NCBI GenBank assembly: GCA_963678925.1
Contig: OY787533.1
Coordinates: 3,658,001-3,722,000, forward strand
Direction of reading: 5' to 3'
From: G963665925 sp963678925
GTDB taxonomy: Bacteria; Bacillota; Clostridia; Peptostreptococcales; Acidaminobacteraceae
Length of the DNA: 64,000 nt
Shown here: one piece after another, positions 43,419 through 51,430 of the stretch
Numbering within the stretch: the stretch's first letter is position 1
Layout of the letters: each line of letters opens with the position of its first letter
Program-made: the position numbers and the translations under genes
The notes under the pieces: generated by a model
Told to the model about the DNA's origin: nothing
Databases searched by the model: none
The model's input: only the letters and a program-made list of their open reading frames with translations

Positions 43419-44719
43419 GAGTATTAGTTGTTGATGATGAAAAAAGCATACGCCTTTCCCTCTATATGAGTATTAAAAAACTAGGCGTTGAGGTAGATGA
43501 AGCTGCTGACGGTCTTGAGGCTGTGCGCAGGTTCAGAGAAAAAAAATACAGCATTGTGCTGCTGGATATCAAAATGCCCAACATGGACGGTATTGAAGCC
43601 CTCAAGCAAATGCGGCAGATCAGTAAAAGCAGCACAATTATCATGATGACCCATCTGAGCGAGGTGCGGCTGGCTGTTGAAGCCATGAAAGCCGGTGCTT
43701 CTGAGTATTTCACAAAGCCATTTTCAATTGAGGAAATGACAGAAATCGTTAAGGAGACCATGGCCCTGCATCACGATGCAGATGACATGTCAGATGACAA
43801 AATTATGATTGGTCACTCAGAGGCAATAAATGCCATCTATAAGAAAGTCGATAAAATCAGTGAAGTCAAAGTGAAAACGTCCATTTTGGTATATGGTGAG
43901 AGCGGTACCGGCAAAGAAATGGTCGCTCGAATGATTTCTGACAAATGTGCGAGCGGAAAGCCCTATGTGGCGATTAACTGTGCAGCTATTCCCGTACACC
44001 TTCAGGAAAGTGAACTCTTTGGTCATGAACGTGGGGCCTTTTCCGACGCCAAGGAGAAAAGAATTGGTCTATTTGAGCATGCTATGGACGGGGTCATGTT
44101 TCTTGACGAAATAGGAGAGATGAGTCTGGATTTACAGGCCAAGCTCCTGCGTGTCATTCAGGAGAGACAGTTCAGGCGCATAGGTGGAAATCAGGTGATT
44201 GAATTCAATGCCCTGCTCGTCGCGGCAACAAATAAGGACCTCAAGGAAGAAGTTGAAAAGGGTAATTTCAGAAAGGACCTTTATTACAGGTTGAACATCA
44301 TTCCAATAACCATTCCGCCGCTTCGGGAACGCCGAATGGACCTGGATGACCTGATCAAGCATTTCATTTCACATTTCAACAGGGTCTTTGGAAAGACAGT
44401 AAAGTCTGTGTCGCCGGAGCTCATGCAGCACTTTGTTGAGTACGATTGGCCGGGGAATGTCCGGGAACTTAAAAATATCATCGAGCGTCTGATGATTTTC
44501 TCGGAGTCAGATGAGCTGACCAGTGTGGAGCTGCCCTACGAGCTTACCGACACTTCACACAAGGACTCGGAATATACAGAGCTTGAACGTGCAGAGCAGG
44601 AGGCAGTACTGCGGGCCTTGTCTGAATATGGCTGGAACATTACACGTGCTGCAGAAAGTCTTAACATTTCGCGACTTACGCTCAGAAGAAAGATTGACAA
44701 GTACGGACTGAAAAAATAG
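43415..44719 (+). CDS. NtrC-family sigma-54-dependent response regulator
   Basis: 434 aa. Receiver domain (VLVVDDEKS; phospho-acceptor Asp in LLDIKMPNMDG), AAA+ domain with Walker A GESGTGKE, Walker B-like GVMFLDEIGEM, arginine region RKDLYYRLNIIPI, and a Fis-type helix-turn-helix NITRAAESLNISRLTLRRKI. The sigma-54 contact loop is GAFSDA, not GAFTGA. It is cotranscribed with the kinase and directly precedes an operon that has a -24/-12 promoter. Confidence 0.92.
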   Translation: MRVLVVDDEKSIRLSLYMSIKKLGVEVDEAADGLEAVRRFREKKYSIVLLDIKMPNMDGIEALKQMRQISKSSTIIMMTHLSEVRLAVEAMKAGASEYFTKPFSIEEMTEIVKETMALHHDADDMSDDKIMIGHSEAINAIYKKVDKISEVKVKTSILVYGESGTGKEMVARMISDKCASGKPYVAINCAAIPVHLQESELFGHERGAFSDAKEKRIGLFEHAMDGVMFLDEIGEMSLDLQAKLLRVIQERQFRRIGGNQVIEFNALLVAATNKDLKEEVEKGNFRKDLYYRLNIIPITIPPLRERRMDLDDLIKHFISHFNRVFGKTVKSVSPELMQHFVEYDWPGNVRELKNIIERLMIFSESDELTSVELPYELTDTSHKDSEYTELERAEQEAVLRALSEYGWNITRAAESLNISRLTLRRKIDKYGLKK

Positions 44720-44740
44720 ATGAAGACTTTAAGTGAAACA

Positions 44741-44790
44741 AAAGCGGTAACTTTATTATCACACAGTGGTAACAAAGTTACCGCTTTTTT
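44741..44790 (+). terminator. Terminator overlapping a predicted enhancer dyad
   Basis: Perfect 14-bp stem AAAGCGGTAACTTT / AAAGTTACCGCTTT followed by T residues ends the two-component operon. The same DNA contains the perfect dyad GGTAACAAAGTTACC (44768-44782) plus a third GGTAAC at 44746-44751, 75-112 bp before the sigma-54 promoter, the right distance for an NtrC-type upstream activating sequence. Confidence 0.75.
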
Positions 44791-44811
44791 ATGTTCTTCC
44801 ATAATGGACGT

Positions 44812-44825
44812 TGAAAACGCTTGCC
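44812..44825 (+). promoter_or_regulatory. cre-like operator
   Basis: TGAAAACGCTTGCC lies between the predicted enhancer and the -24/-12 promoter; it matches the cre consensus except near its 3' end. Confidence 0.5.
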
Positions 44826-44843
44826 TCAAGGCTGTTAAAAAAA

Positions 44844-44860
44844 TGGCACGGCATTTGCGT
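44844..44860 (+). promoter_or_regulatory. Sigma-54 (-24/-12) promoter
   Basis: TGGCACGGCATTTGCGT has the invariant GG (44845-44846) and GC (44857-44858) at the required 12-bp register and matches TGGCAC-N5-TTGC exactly. It lies 37 bp before the CoA-transferase start. Confidence 0.88.
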
Positions 44861-44896
44861 ATTACATAGACAAGCTTAGTCGTAAGGAGGAATAAT

Positions 44897-46084
44897 ATGA
44901 ATTTATCACTTGAAGGACTAAAGGTACTTGACTTAACGCGAGTGCTGGCAGGTCCATACTGCACAATGGTGCTAGCCGATCTTGGCGCAGATGTTATTAA
45001 AATTGAGGCACCGGTAAAAGGCGATGACTCTAGACAATTTGGTCCTTATATTGAGGGCGAGAGTGCTTATTTCATGAGCATCAACAGAAATAAGCGTTCT
45101 ATGACACTGAATTTGAAAAAAGAGTCAGCCAAAAAATTGTTTCTTGAAATGGTCAAGGAAGTTGATGTAGTTGTTGAGAACTACCGTCCAGGCACTATGG
45201 AAAAACTGGGTATTGGCTATGATGTGATTTCTCAGGTAAATCCTAAAATCATCTATGCCGCAAGTTCTGGTTTTGGTCACAGCGGTCCATACAGTACACG
45301 CCCTGCATATGATGGCGTTGTTCAGGCTATGGGCGGCATTATGAGCATCACAGGTCAAAAAGGCGGAAAGCCGACACGTGTTGGACCTTCTGTAGGCGAT
45401 ATTACTGCAGGCCTGTTTACGGCCATTGGTATTTTAGCCGCTGTAAACCACAGAAATGCAACAGGTGAAGGTCAGAAGGTTGATGTGGCGATGCTGGATT
45501 GTCAGGTGGCCATTCTAGAAAATGCTCTGGCACGTTTCTTTGCAACAGGTGTTTCGCCAAAACCAGCAGGCAATAGACACTCATCAATCGTACCATTTGA
45601 GCCATTCGACACAAGCGATGGCGAAATTATGGTAGCGGTGGGCAACGACAACCTATGGAAAAAATTCTGTGCTGAAATGGAACTTGGACATCTGACAGAG
45701 GATCCAAGATTTGTTACAAATCCAGATCGCTCAGACAACTACGACGAACTGCGTCCGCTGATTGCGGAGGCAATGTCGCAGGATTCTACAATGGGTCTTT
45801 ATGAAAGACTGACAAAGGCTGGAATCCCATGTGGTCCAATCAATAATATTGAAATGATTACCAAGGATGAACAAGTCGCTTCTCGAGAAATGATAGTGGA
45901 TGTCGATCATCCTGTTGCTGGAAAAACAAGCATCCCTGGAATCCCAATCAAAATGAGCAAGACAATGGGCTCAATTCGTAAGGCTGCACCTCTGCTAGGT
46001 GAGAATACAGATGAAATTCTGGCAGAGCTACTTGGTTATGATGCTGATAAGATTTCCAAACTTAAGGATGAGGAATTATTTTAG
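44897..46084 (+). CDS. Class III (CaiB/BaiF) CoA-transferase, predicted malonate activation
   Basis: 395 aa. N-terminal LEGLKVLDLTRVLAGPYCTMVLADLGADVIKIE, VENYRPGTMEKLG, ASSGFGHSGPYS and the catalytic-region QKVDVAMLD place it in the formyl-CoA/succinyl-CoA family of CoA-transferases. As the first gene of the sigma-54 operon before a malonate transporter and a biotin decarboxylase, it is predicted to make malonyl-CoA from malonate and acetyl-CoA, releasing acetate. Substrate is inferred from context only. GTAAGGAGG precedes ATG. Confidence 0.83.
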   Translation: MNLSLEGLKVLDLTRVLAGPYCTMVLADLGADVIKIEAPVKGDDSRQFGPYIEGESAYFMSINRNKRSMTLNLKKESAKKLFLEMVKEVDVVVENYRPGTMEKLGIGYDVISQVNPKIIYAASSGFGHSGPYSTRPAYDGVVQAMGGIMSITGQKGGKPTRVGPSVGDITAGLFTAIGILAAVNHRNATGEGQKVDVAMLDCQVAILENALARFFATGVSPKPAGNRHSSIVPFEPFDTSDGEIMVAVGNDNLWKKFCAEMELGHLTEDPRFVTNPDRSDNYDELRPLIAEAMSQDSTMGLYERLTKAGIPCGPINNIEMITKDEQVASREMIVDVDHPVAGKTSIPGIPIKMSKTMGSIRKAAPLLGENTDEILAELLGYDADKISKLKDEELF

Positions 46085-46093
46085 GAGGATATT

Positions 46094-46483
46094 ATGGAAA
46101 TATATGGTCTTGGCATAGTTGCACTCTGCATGTATCTCGGATCGCTGATTGGCTACTCAATCGGTGGCGCTCTAGGAATATCAGGTAATGTAGGTGGCGT
46201 AGGCTTTGCCATGTTGATTCTGGTGCTTATAAGTAACCATGTTGAACAAAAATCCGGTGGTTTTGCTGAAAGAACACAAAAAGGCATCCTGCTTTTAAGT
46301 GCTCTGTACATACCAATTGTTGTTGCGATGGCAGCCAGACAGAATGTTGTCGCAGCCTTCAGCGGTGGAGCGGTAGCTTTCCTTGCAGGTGGTATTTCAA
46401 CGATTGGCGCGATGTTCCTTGTACCTGTGATTGGTAAACTCGGTAAGAAGGAAGAGCTTATAGCTGAGGAGGAAAATGCATAA
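46094..46483 (+). CDS. madL: Malonate transporter subunit MadL
   Basis: 129 aa, four membrane helices, matching the MadL family (IYGLGIVALCMYLGSLIGYSIGGALGISGNVGGVGFAMLIL...). MadL and MadM together form the Na+-dependent malonate importer first described in Malonomonas rubra. It overlaps madM (TAATG junction). Confidence 0.85.
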   Translation: MEIYGLGIVALCMYLGSLIGYSIGGALGISGNVGGVGFAMLILVLISNHVEQKSGGFAERTQKGILLLSALYIPIVVAMAARQNVVAAFSGGAVAFLAGGISTIGAMFLVPVIGKLGKKEELIAEEENA

Positions 46484-47241
46484 TGATTGAGATTTTAACA
46501 ACGATATTTTCAAAATATGCTCTAGTTGGAGCGCTTGGCACTGTAGCACTTATTATGTTGTTCTCATACGGCGTGGCAAATGCAATGGGACAAAAGCGAA
46601 TGGGATCTGCAATCGCAATTGTCATTGCACTGGCACTGGCCTATATTGCCGGCAAGGTGACTGGTGGCAAAGCGGGCATCTCCGATGTGGCTTACTTCTC
46701 TGGTTTTGGCCTGCTTGGCGGTTCAATGCTTAGAGACTACGCGATTGTATCTACTGCTTTTGGCGTTAAACTTGACAATCTTAAAAAAGCTGGACTTCCA
46801 GGCATTGTAGCCCTTCTGGTCGGCGTACTCTTCTCCTTCCTCGTAGGCGCGGCAGTGGCAATTGGACTGGGTTATACAAATCCTGTAGATGTTGCGACAA
46901 TTGGTGGTGGCGCAGTAACATTCATCGTTGGACCTGTTACAGGTACAGCCCTCGGTGCAAGTTCTGAGGTTATCGCACTATCCATTGCTGCAGGTGTTGT
47001 CAAATCAGTTCTGACGATGATTATCACACCACTGATTGCTTCTAAGATTAAGCTCGACAACCCTACAGCGGCAATGGTATATGGTGGACTCATCGGAACG
47101 ACAAGTGGTGTTGCCGGTGGACTGGCAGCAACAGATGCAAAACTGGTTCCTTACGGCGCTATGACGGCAACCTTCTACACGGGTTTAGGCAGCCTTCTGT
47201 GTCCGTCCCTTGGATTCATGATTGTAAATATGCTGATGTAA
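46483..47241 (+). CDS. madM: Malonate transporter subunit MadM
   Basis: 252 aa, about eight membrane helices. The blocks AYIAGKVTGGKAGISDV, GGSMLRDYAIVSTAFGV, GGGAVTFIVGPVTGTALGASSEVIALSIAAG and GTTSGVAGGLAATDAKLVPYGAMTATFYTGLG are characteristic of MadM. It follows madL directly. The pair gives the operon its predicted substrate. Confidence 0.87.
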   Translation: MIEILTTIFSKYALVGALGTVALIMLFSYGVANAMGQKRMGSAIAIVIALALAYIAGKVTGGKAGISDVAYFSGFGLLGGSMLRDYAIVSTAFGVKLDNLKKAGLPGIVALLVGVLFSFLVGAAVAIGLGYTNPVDVATIGGGAVTFIVGPVTGTALGASSEVIALSIAAGVVKSVLTMIITPLIASKIKLDNPTAAMVYGGLIGTTSGVAGGLAATDAKLVPYGAMTATFYTGLGSLLCPSLGFMIVNMLM

Positions 47242-47247
47242 TCATTT

Positions 47248-47284
47248 GGATGGCCGGTCGAAGTTGAGATTGGCCATCCTTTAC
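47248..47284 (+). terminator. Intercistronic hairpin
   Basis: GGATGGCC / GGCCATCC across a 16-nt loop, followed by TTTA, between madM and the decarboxylase genes; probably an attenuator. Confidence 0.6.
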
Positions 47285-47306
47285 AGTGTTAAAGGAGGCG
47301 TTAATT

Positions 47307-48851
47307 TTGAGTGACAAACTAAATTTGCTTCAAGAAAAGAGAAATAAGATTGAAGCAGCAGGCGGAGTCAAGCGTGTTGAAAAACAGCATAAAATCGGCA
47401 AGCTGACAGCCCGAGAAAGACTGAACCTGCTCTTTGATGAGGGGTCATTTGTAGAGCTGGATGCCTTTGTAAAGCACCGGTGTACAAACTTCGGCATGGA
47501 AAAAATGGACGCACCGGCTGACGGTGTTGTGACAGGCTATGGCCAGGTGGACGGCCGCATCGTATACGCATTTGCACAGGACTTTACCGTCGTCGGCGGG
47601 TCACTGGGTGAAATGCACGCCGCGAAAATCTGCAAGGTTCTGGACAATGCGCTTAAGGTAGGCGCACCTGTGGTGGGTCTCAATGACTCCGGGGGTGCCC
47701 GCATCCAGGAAGGTATAGATGCCCTGGCTGGCTACGGCGACATATTCTTCAGAAACACCATGGCTTCAGGCGTGATTCCGCAAATCACTGCAATCATGGG
47801 GCCGTGTGCAGGTGGCGCGGTCTATTCACCCGCCCTCAACGATTTCATTTTCATGGTGGACAAGACATCACAAATGTTCATCACAGGCCCGCAGGTCATC
47901 AAGACGGTGACTGGCGAAGAGGTTTCAGCAGAAGCCCTTGGCGGTGCCATGACCCACAACCAGACATCCGGTGTGGCCCAGTACATCGCTTCGACAGATG
48001 AAGAATGCATCCTGCAGATCAGAAGACTGCTCAGCTTCCTGCCGTCCAACAACATGGAAACTGCACCAGTCTATGATACGGCAGACGACATAAACAAGCG
48101 CATTGATGCGCTGAACACAATCATTCCACCAAATCCCAACAAGCCTTATGATATGAAGGATATCATTGAAGCCCTTGTGGATGCGGGTGATTTTCTGGAG
48201 TACCAGCCATACTTTGCAAAGAATATCCTTACAGGCTTTGCCCGCCTTGGTGGAAAATCTGTGGGTATTATCGCAAACCAGCCCAAGGTGCTTGCAGGGT
48301 GTATGGACCTCAACACAGGCGATAAGACAGCGCGTTTCATCAGAACATGCGACGCCTTCAACATCCCCATACTGACACTGGTGGACACACCGGGCTTTCT
48401 GCCGGGCACAACCCAGGAATATGGCGGCATTATCCGTCATGGGGCAAAAATACTCTATGCCTACAGTGAGGCGACAGTGCCTCTGGTAACACTGATTGTA
48501 CGCAAGGCATACGGCGGCGCCTACATCGCCATGTCCTCCAAGCACCTTGGCTCGGATATGGTCCTTGCATGGCCTTCGGCAGAGATTGCCGTAATGGGTC
48601 CGCAGGGGGCGGCAAACATCATCTTCCGCAAGGACATTGCAGACGCAGATAACCCTGCAGCAGTACGCCAGCAGAAGGTTGACGCGTACACGGCTGAGTT
48701 TGCAACACCTTACAAGGCAGCCGAGCGCGGGTATGTGGATGATGTCATCGAACCTGCACAGACACGGCCAAGACTGATTGCGGCATTTGACATGCTTGCA
48801 GGAAAGCGTGAAGACAGACCTGCCAAGAAGCACGGCAACATTCCGCTGTAA
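47307..48851 (+). CDS. mmdA: Acyl-CoA decarboxylase alpha subunit (carboxyltransferase), MmdA-like
   Basis: 514 aa crotonase-fold carboxyltransferase that moves the carboxyl group of a malonyl-type CoA ester to biotin. LLFDEGSFVELD, GGSLGEMHAAKICKVLDNA, LNDSGGARIQEG, and GPCAGGAVYSPALNDF, with the C-terminal VRKAYGGAYIAMSSKHLG and AEIAVMGPQGAANIIFRKDI, are typical of MmdA/PccB. TTG 47307 is chosen because AAAGGAGG lies 8 nt before it. The methylmalonyl-CoA enzyme is known to accept malonyl-CoA; with MadLM upstream malonyl-CoA is the likely substrate. Confidence 0.88.
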   Translation: MSDKLNLLQEKRNKIEAAGGVKRVEKQHKIGKLTARERLNLLFDEGSFVELDAFVKHRCTNFGMEKMDAPADGVVTGYGQVDGRIVYAFAQDFTVVGGSLGEMHAAKICKVLDNALKVGAPVVGLNDSGGARIQEGIDALAGYGDIFFRNTMASGVIPQITAIMGPCAGGAVYSPALNDFIFMVDKTSQMFITGPQVIKTVTGEEVSAEALGGAMTHNQTSGVAQYIASTDEECILQIRRLLSFLPSNNMETAPVYDTADDINKRIDALNTIIPPNPNKPYDMKDIIEALVDAGDFLEYQPYFAKNILTGFARLGGKSVGIIANQPKVLAGCMDLNTGDKTARFIRTCDAFNIPILTLVDTPGFLPGTTQEYGGIIRHGAKILYAYSEATVPLVTLIVRKAYGGAYIAMSSKHLGSDMVLAWPSAEIAVMGPQGAANIIFRKDIADADNPAAVRQQKVDAYTAEFATPYKAAERGYVDDVIEPAQTRPRLIAAFDMLAGKREDRPAKKHGNIPL

Positions 48852-48905
48852 ATGAGAAAGTCTCTTTATAAATGGAAAATCTTTTAAAGAGGAAGAGGTG
48901 AGACC

Positions 48906-49319
48906 ATGGATTTAATGACAAGGTTCGCAGATCCGACATTGATACAGCAAATGACCACAGGTGAGAAAGTCTACGCATCGCTGTTTACGACAGCACTGGG
49001 CATGCTGATTACCTTCTGTGCCCTGATTGTTCTTTGGGGGCTGACAGCCTTCTACTCAAAGCTGGTTCAGAATGCAGAGGCCAAGCGTGCTGAGAGCGCC
49101 CTGATACCGTCAAAGCCACTGGAAAAAGCAGCGCCATCAGCGCCTGTTTTGGTTCAGGAGGATGAAGAAGAACTTGTAGCAGTCATTTCAGCGGCTATTG
49201 CAGCCACACTGGGCACATCGGTGCAAAACATTGTGGTTAGAAATATTGTGCGTGTTCCAGATCAGACACCTGCCTGGGGTCAATCTGGCCGTGTGAATCA
49301 GATGAACGCACGTTTCTAG
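48906..49319 (+). CDS. mmdD: Decarboxylase delta subunit, OadG/MmdD-like
   Basis: 137 aa, one N-terminal membrane helix (about 22-48), a charged Pro/Ala linker, and a C-terminal segment EEELVAVISAAIAATLG...VVRNIVRVPDQTPAWGQSGR that is typical of gamma/delta subunits which assemble the complex and bind the carboxyltransferase and biotin subunits at the membrane. GAAGAGGTG precedes ATG. Confidence 0.85.
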   Translation: MDLMTRFADPTLIQQMTTGEKVYASLFTTALGMLITFCALIVLWGLTAFYSKLVQNAEAKRAESALIPSKPLEKAAPSAPVLVQEDEEELVAVISAAIAATLGTSVQNIVVRNIVRVPDQTPAWGQSGRVNQMNARF

Positions 49320-49420
49320 GAAAGAGGAAATAGTATATTCGGGATGATTAGCTTAGACGAATCAAACACGCTGGTCATGACTCAAAAAATCTGATGTTGA
49401 GAACTTTCGGAGGATGGATG

Positions 49421-49822
49421 ATGAAGAAATATAACATAAGTGTAAATGGCAAGACCTATGAAGTAGATGTAGAAGAAATCGGCGGCGCGGCAAGTGCACC
49501 CGTAGCAAGACCTGTAGCAGCGCCTCGCACACCAGCGCCAGCGCCTGCAGCGGCACCTAAGGCAGCACCAGCACCTGCAGCACCGGCGCCATCAGCTGCA
49601 CCAGCAGGCGGCAGCACAGTTTCGGCTCCAATGCCTGGTACAGTTCTTGACATCAAAGTTGCTGCTGGAGATTCGGTTGCAGAAGGTCAGGTGCTTCTTG
49701 TTCTTGAAGCAATGAAAATGGAAAATGAAATCATGGCACCTACAGGCGGTAAAGTTGTAAGTGTTAATGTCAACAAAGGCGCATCTGTAAACTCTGGAGA
49801 CGTTATGATTGTCATATCATAA
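49421..49822 (+). CDS. mmdC: Biotin carrier subunit of the decarboxylase
   Basis: 133 aa. N-terminal KKYNISVNGKTYEVDVEEIG, a long flexible Ala/Pro linker (about 28-63), and a biotinyl domain with the EAMKMEN biotinylation motif. The carboxyl-biotin swings between MmdA and the membrane subunit MmdB. The start could equally be the adjacent ATG at 49418. Confidence 0.9.
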   Translation: MKKYNISVNGKTYEVDVEEIGGAASAPVARPVAAPRTPAPAPAAAPKAAPAPAAPAPSAAPAGGSTVSAPMPGTVLDIKVAAGDSVAEGQVLLVLEAMKMENEIMAPTGGKVVSVNVNKGASVNSGDVMIVIS

Positions 49823-49843
49823 CAAATGAAAGGAGCGAAACAG

Positions 49844-51085
49844 ATGATTCAAGCAATAATAGACTTTTGGGGGTCGACTGGTTTCAGTGCTCTGTACGAA
49901 AACATGCTGTGGGGCAACGTGCTGATGATTGCAGTATCCTGCGTCCTACTGTATCTGGCAATCGCAAAGGGATTTGAGCCCCTGCTACTTATACCGATCG
50001 CATTCGGTATGCTGCTGACCAACCTGCCGCTTGCGGGTCTGATGGCAAACCCGACGTCGCACCTTGGTGCTATCCATGAGTCGGCTCACGGTTTTTCCAA
50101 AATCGTTGTGGACCCTGAAATAATGAAAAACATGCCTGACCTGGCGCTTTCCATAAGCGAGCCGGGCGGTCTTCTCTACTACCTCTACCAAGGTGATGCG
50201 CTGGGGATCTTCCCGCCAATCATCTTCATGGGCGTTGGCGCGATGACAGACTTCGGTCCACTGATCGCCAACCCAAGATCTCTGCTGCTGGGTGCAGCGG
50301 CACAGTTCGGTATCTTTACAACATTTATCGGCGCAATCGCTTCTGGTCTGTTCAACGCACAGGAAGCAGCGTCAATCGGTATCATCGGTGGTGCTGACGG
50401 TCCTACTGCAATCTTCCTAACATCCAAGCTTGCACCGCACCTTCTTGGCCCAATCGCCGTAGCGGCATACTCATACATGGCGCTAGTACCGGTAATCCAG
50501 CCACCAATCATGAAAGCACTTACGACTAAAGAAGAGCGTATGATCAAGATGGACCAGCTTCGTCCTGTATCAAAGCTTGAAAAAATGCTCTTCCCAATCC
50601 TTGTAACAATCCTTGTTACACTGATTGTACCGCCAGCGGGTACCCTGGTAGGCATGCTGATGCTGGGTAACCTCTTCAAGGAATCTGGTATGGTAGCACG
50701 TCTTGAAGATACAGCTAAGAATGCCCTGATCAACATCATCACAATCTTCCTGGGTCTTTCTGTTGGCGCGACAGCAACAGCAGAACAGTTCCTTAAGATT
50801 GAGACACTGGCAATCATCTGCCTGGGTGTCATCGCATTCGGTATTGGAACAGGCGCAGGCGTACTGCTTGCAAAAGTCATGAACAAGCTCTCAGGTGGTA
50901 AAATCAATCCGTTGATCGGTTCGGCAGGCGTATCTGCAGTACCGATGGCAGCCCGTGTATCACAGGTTGTGGGTCAGAAAGAGAACCCATCCAACTTCCT
51001 GCTCATGCATGCCATGGGACCAAACGTTGCCGGTGTTATCGGCTCGGCGGTTTCCGCAGGCGTTCTGCTTTCACTATTTGGTTAA
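49844..51085 (+). CDS. mmdB: Na+-translocating decarboxylase beta subunit
   Basis: 413 aa membrane protein that decarboxylates carboxy-biotin and exports Na+. The MmdB/OadB/GcdB hallmarks are clear: GVGAMTDFGPLIANPRSLLLGAAAQFGIF with the essential Asp, SIGIIGGADGPTAIF, and GSAGVSAVPMAARV...HAMGPNVAGVIGSAVSAG. AAAGGAG precedes ATG 49844; an in-frame ATG at 49826 lies upstream of that site. Last gene of the operon. Confidence 0.93.
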   Translation: MIQAIIDFWGSTGFSALYENMLWGNVLMIAVSCVLLYLAIAKGFEPLLLIPIAFGMLLTNLPLAGLMANPTSHLGAIHESAHGFSKIVVDPEIMKNMPDLALSISEPGGLLYYLYQGDALGIFPPIIFMGVGAMTDFGPLIANPRSLLLGAAAQFGIFTTFIGAIASGLFNAQEAASIGIIGGADGPTAIFLTSKLAPHLLGPIAVAAYSYMALVPVIQPPIMKALTTKEERMIKMDQLRPVSKLEKMLFPILVTILVTLIVPPAGTLVGMLMLGNLFKESGMVARLEDTAKNALINIITIFLGLSVGATATAEQFLKIETLAIICLGVIAFGIGTGAGVLLAKVMNKLSGGKINPLIGSAGVSAVPMAARVSQVVGQKENPSNFLLMHAMGPNVAGVIGSAVSAGVLLSLFG

Positions 51086-51225
51086 TCCAGATTTAAAGTG
51101 AGCTGGCTGTTCAAGGCAAATATCAATATGATAGACCTCTAGTTTGTATACACACACATATGAAATCCCTATGGGAGAAACCCGGCTGAACATGCGTCTG
51201 TCATCCTATCGACTTTGTCGATAAC

Positions 51226-51257
51226 CTGACCCGACTGAACATCAGTCGGGTTTCTTC
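51226..51257 (+). terminator. Terminator with possible competing stem
   Basis: CCCGACTGA-ACA-TCAGTCGGG followed by TTTCTT ends the malonate operon. An upstream AACCCGGCTGA (about 51179-51189) could pair with the same 3' arm (one G-U), and TATCGAC-TTT-GTCGATA lies between them. Confidence 0.75.
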
Positions 51258-51430
51258 CGTTTTGTAAAACAGTTTGATTTGGAATATGATAAGGATAGCG
51301 GAGGGTTACAAGATGTGTTACGAAAAAAACAGTGATGGGGTGACGTGTTAAATAATTTTTCAGAAAATTGGGAATTGAACACGATACGTAACACGCAGGG
51401 GGTGTAATCTCTAGTCAAGGAGGTGTTCAC
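51258..51430 (+). promoter_or_regulatory. Control region of the antiporter operon
   Basis: Contains GTGTTACG (51315-51322), another GTGTTA about 30 bp further, and the inverted CGTAACAC (51387-51394) 36 bp before the start: a possible operator with three half-sites. No clear -35/-10 pair stands out. Confidence 0.35.

Noticed and set aside
47925..48833. 302-codon minus-strand ORF
   Set aside because: Shadow of the decarboxylase alpha subunit gene; cysteine- and histidine-rich composition typical of an antisense frame.
50185..50907. 240-codon minus-strand ORF
   Set aside because: Shadow of mmdB, whose protein is unmistakable; the antisense frame has no domain.
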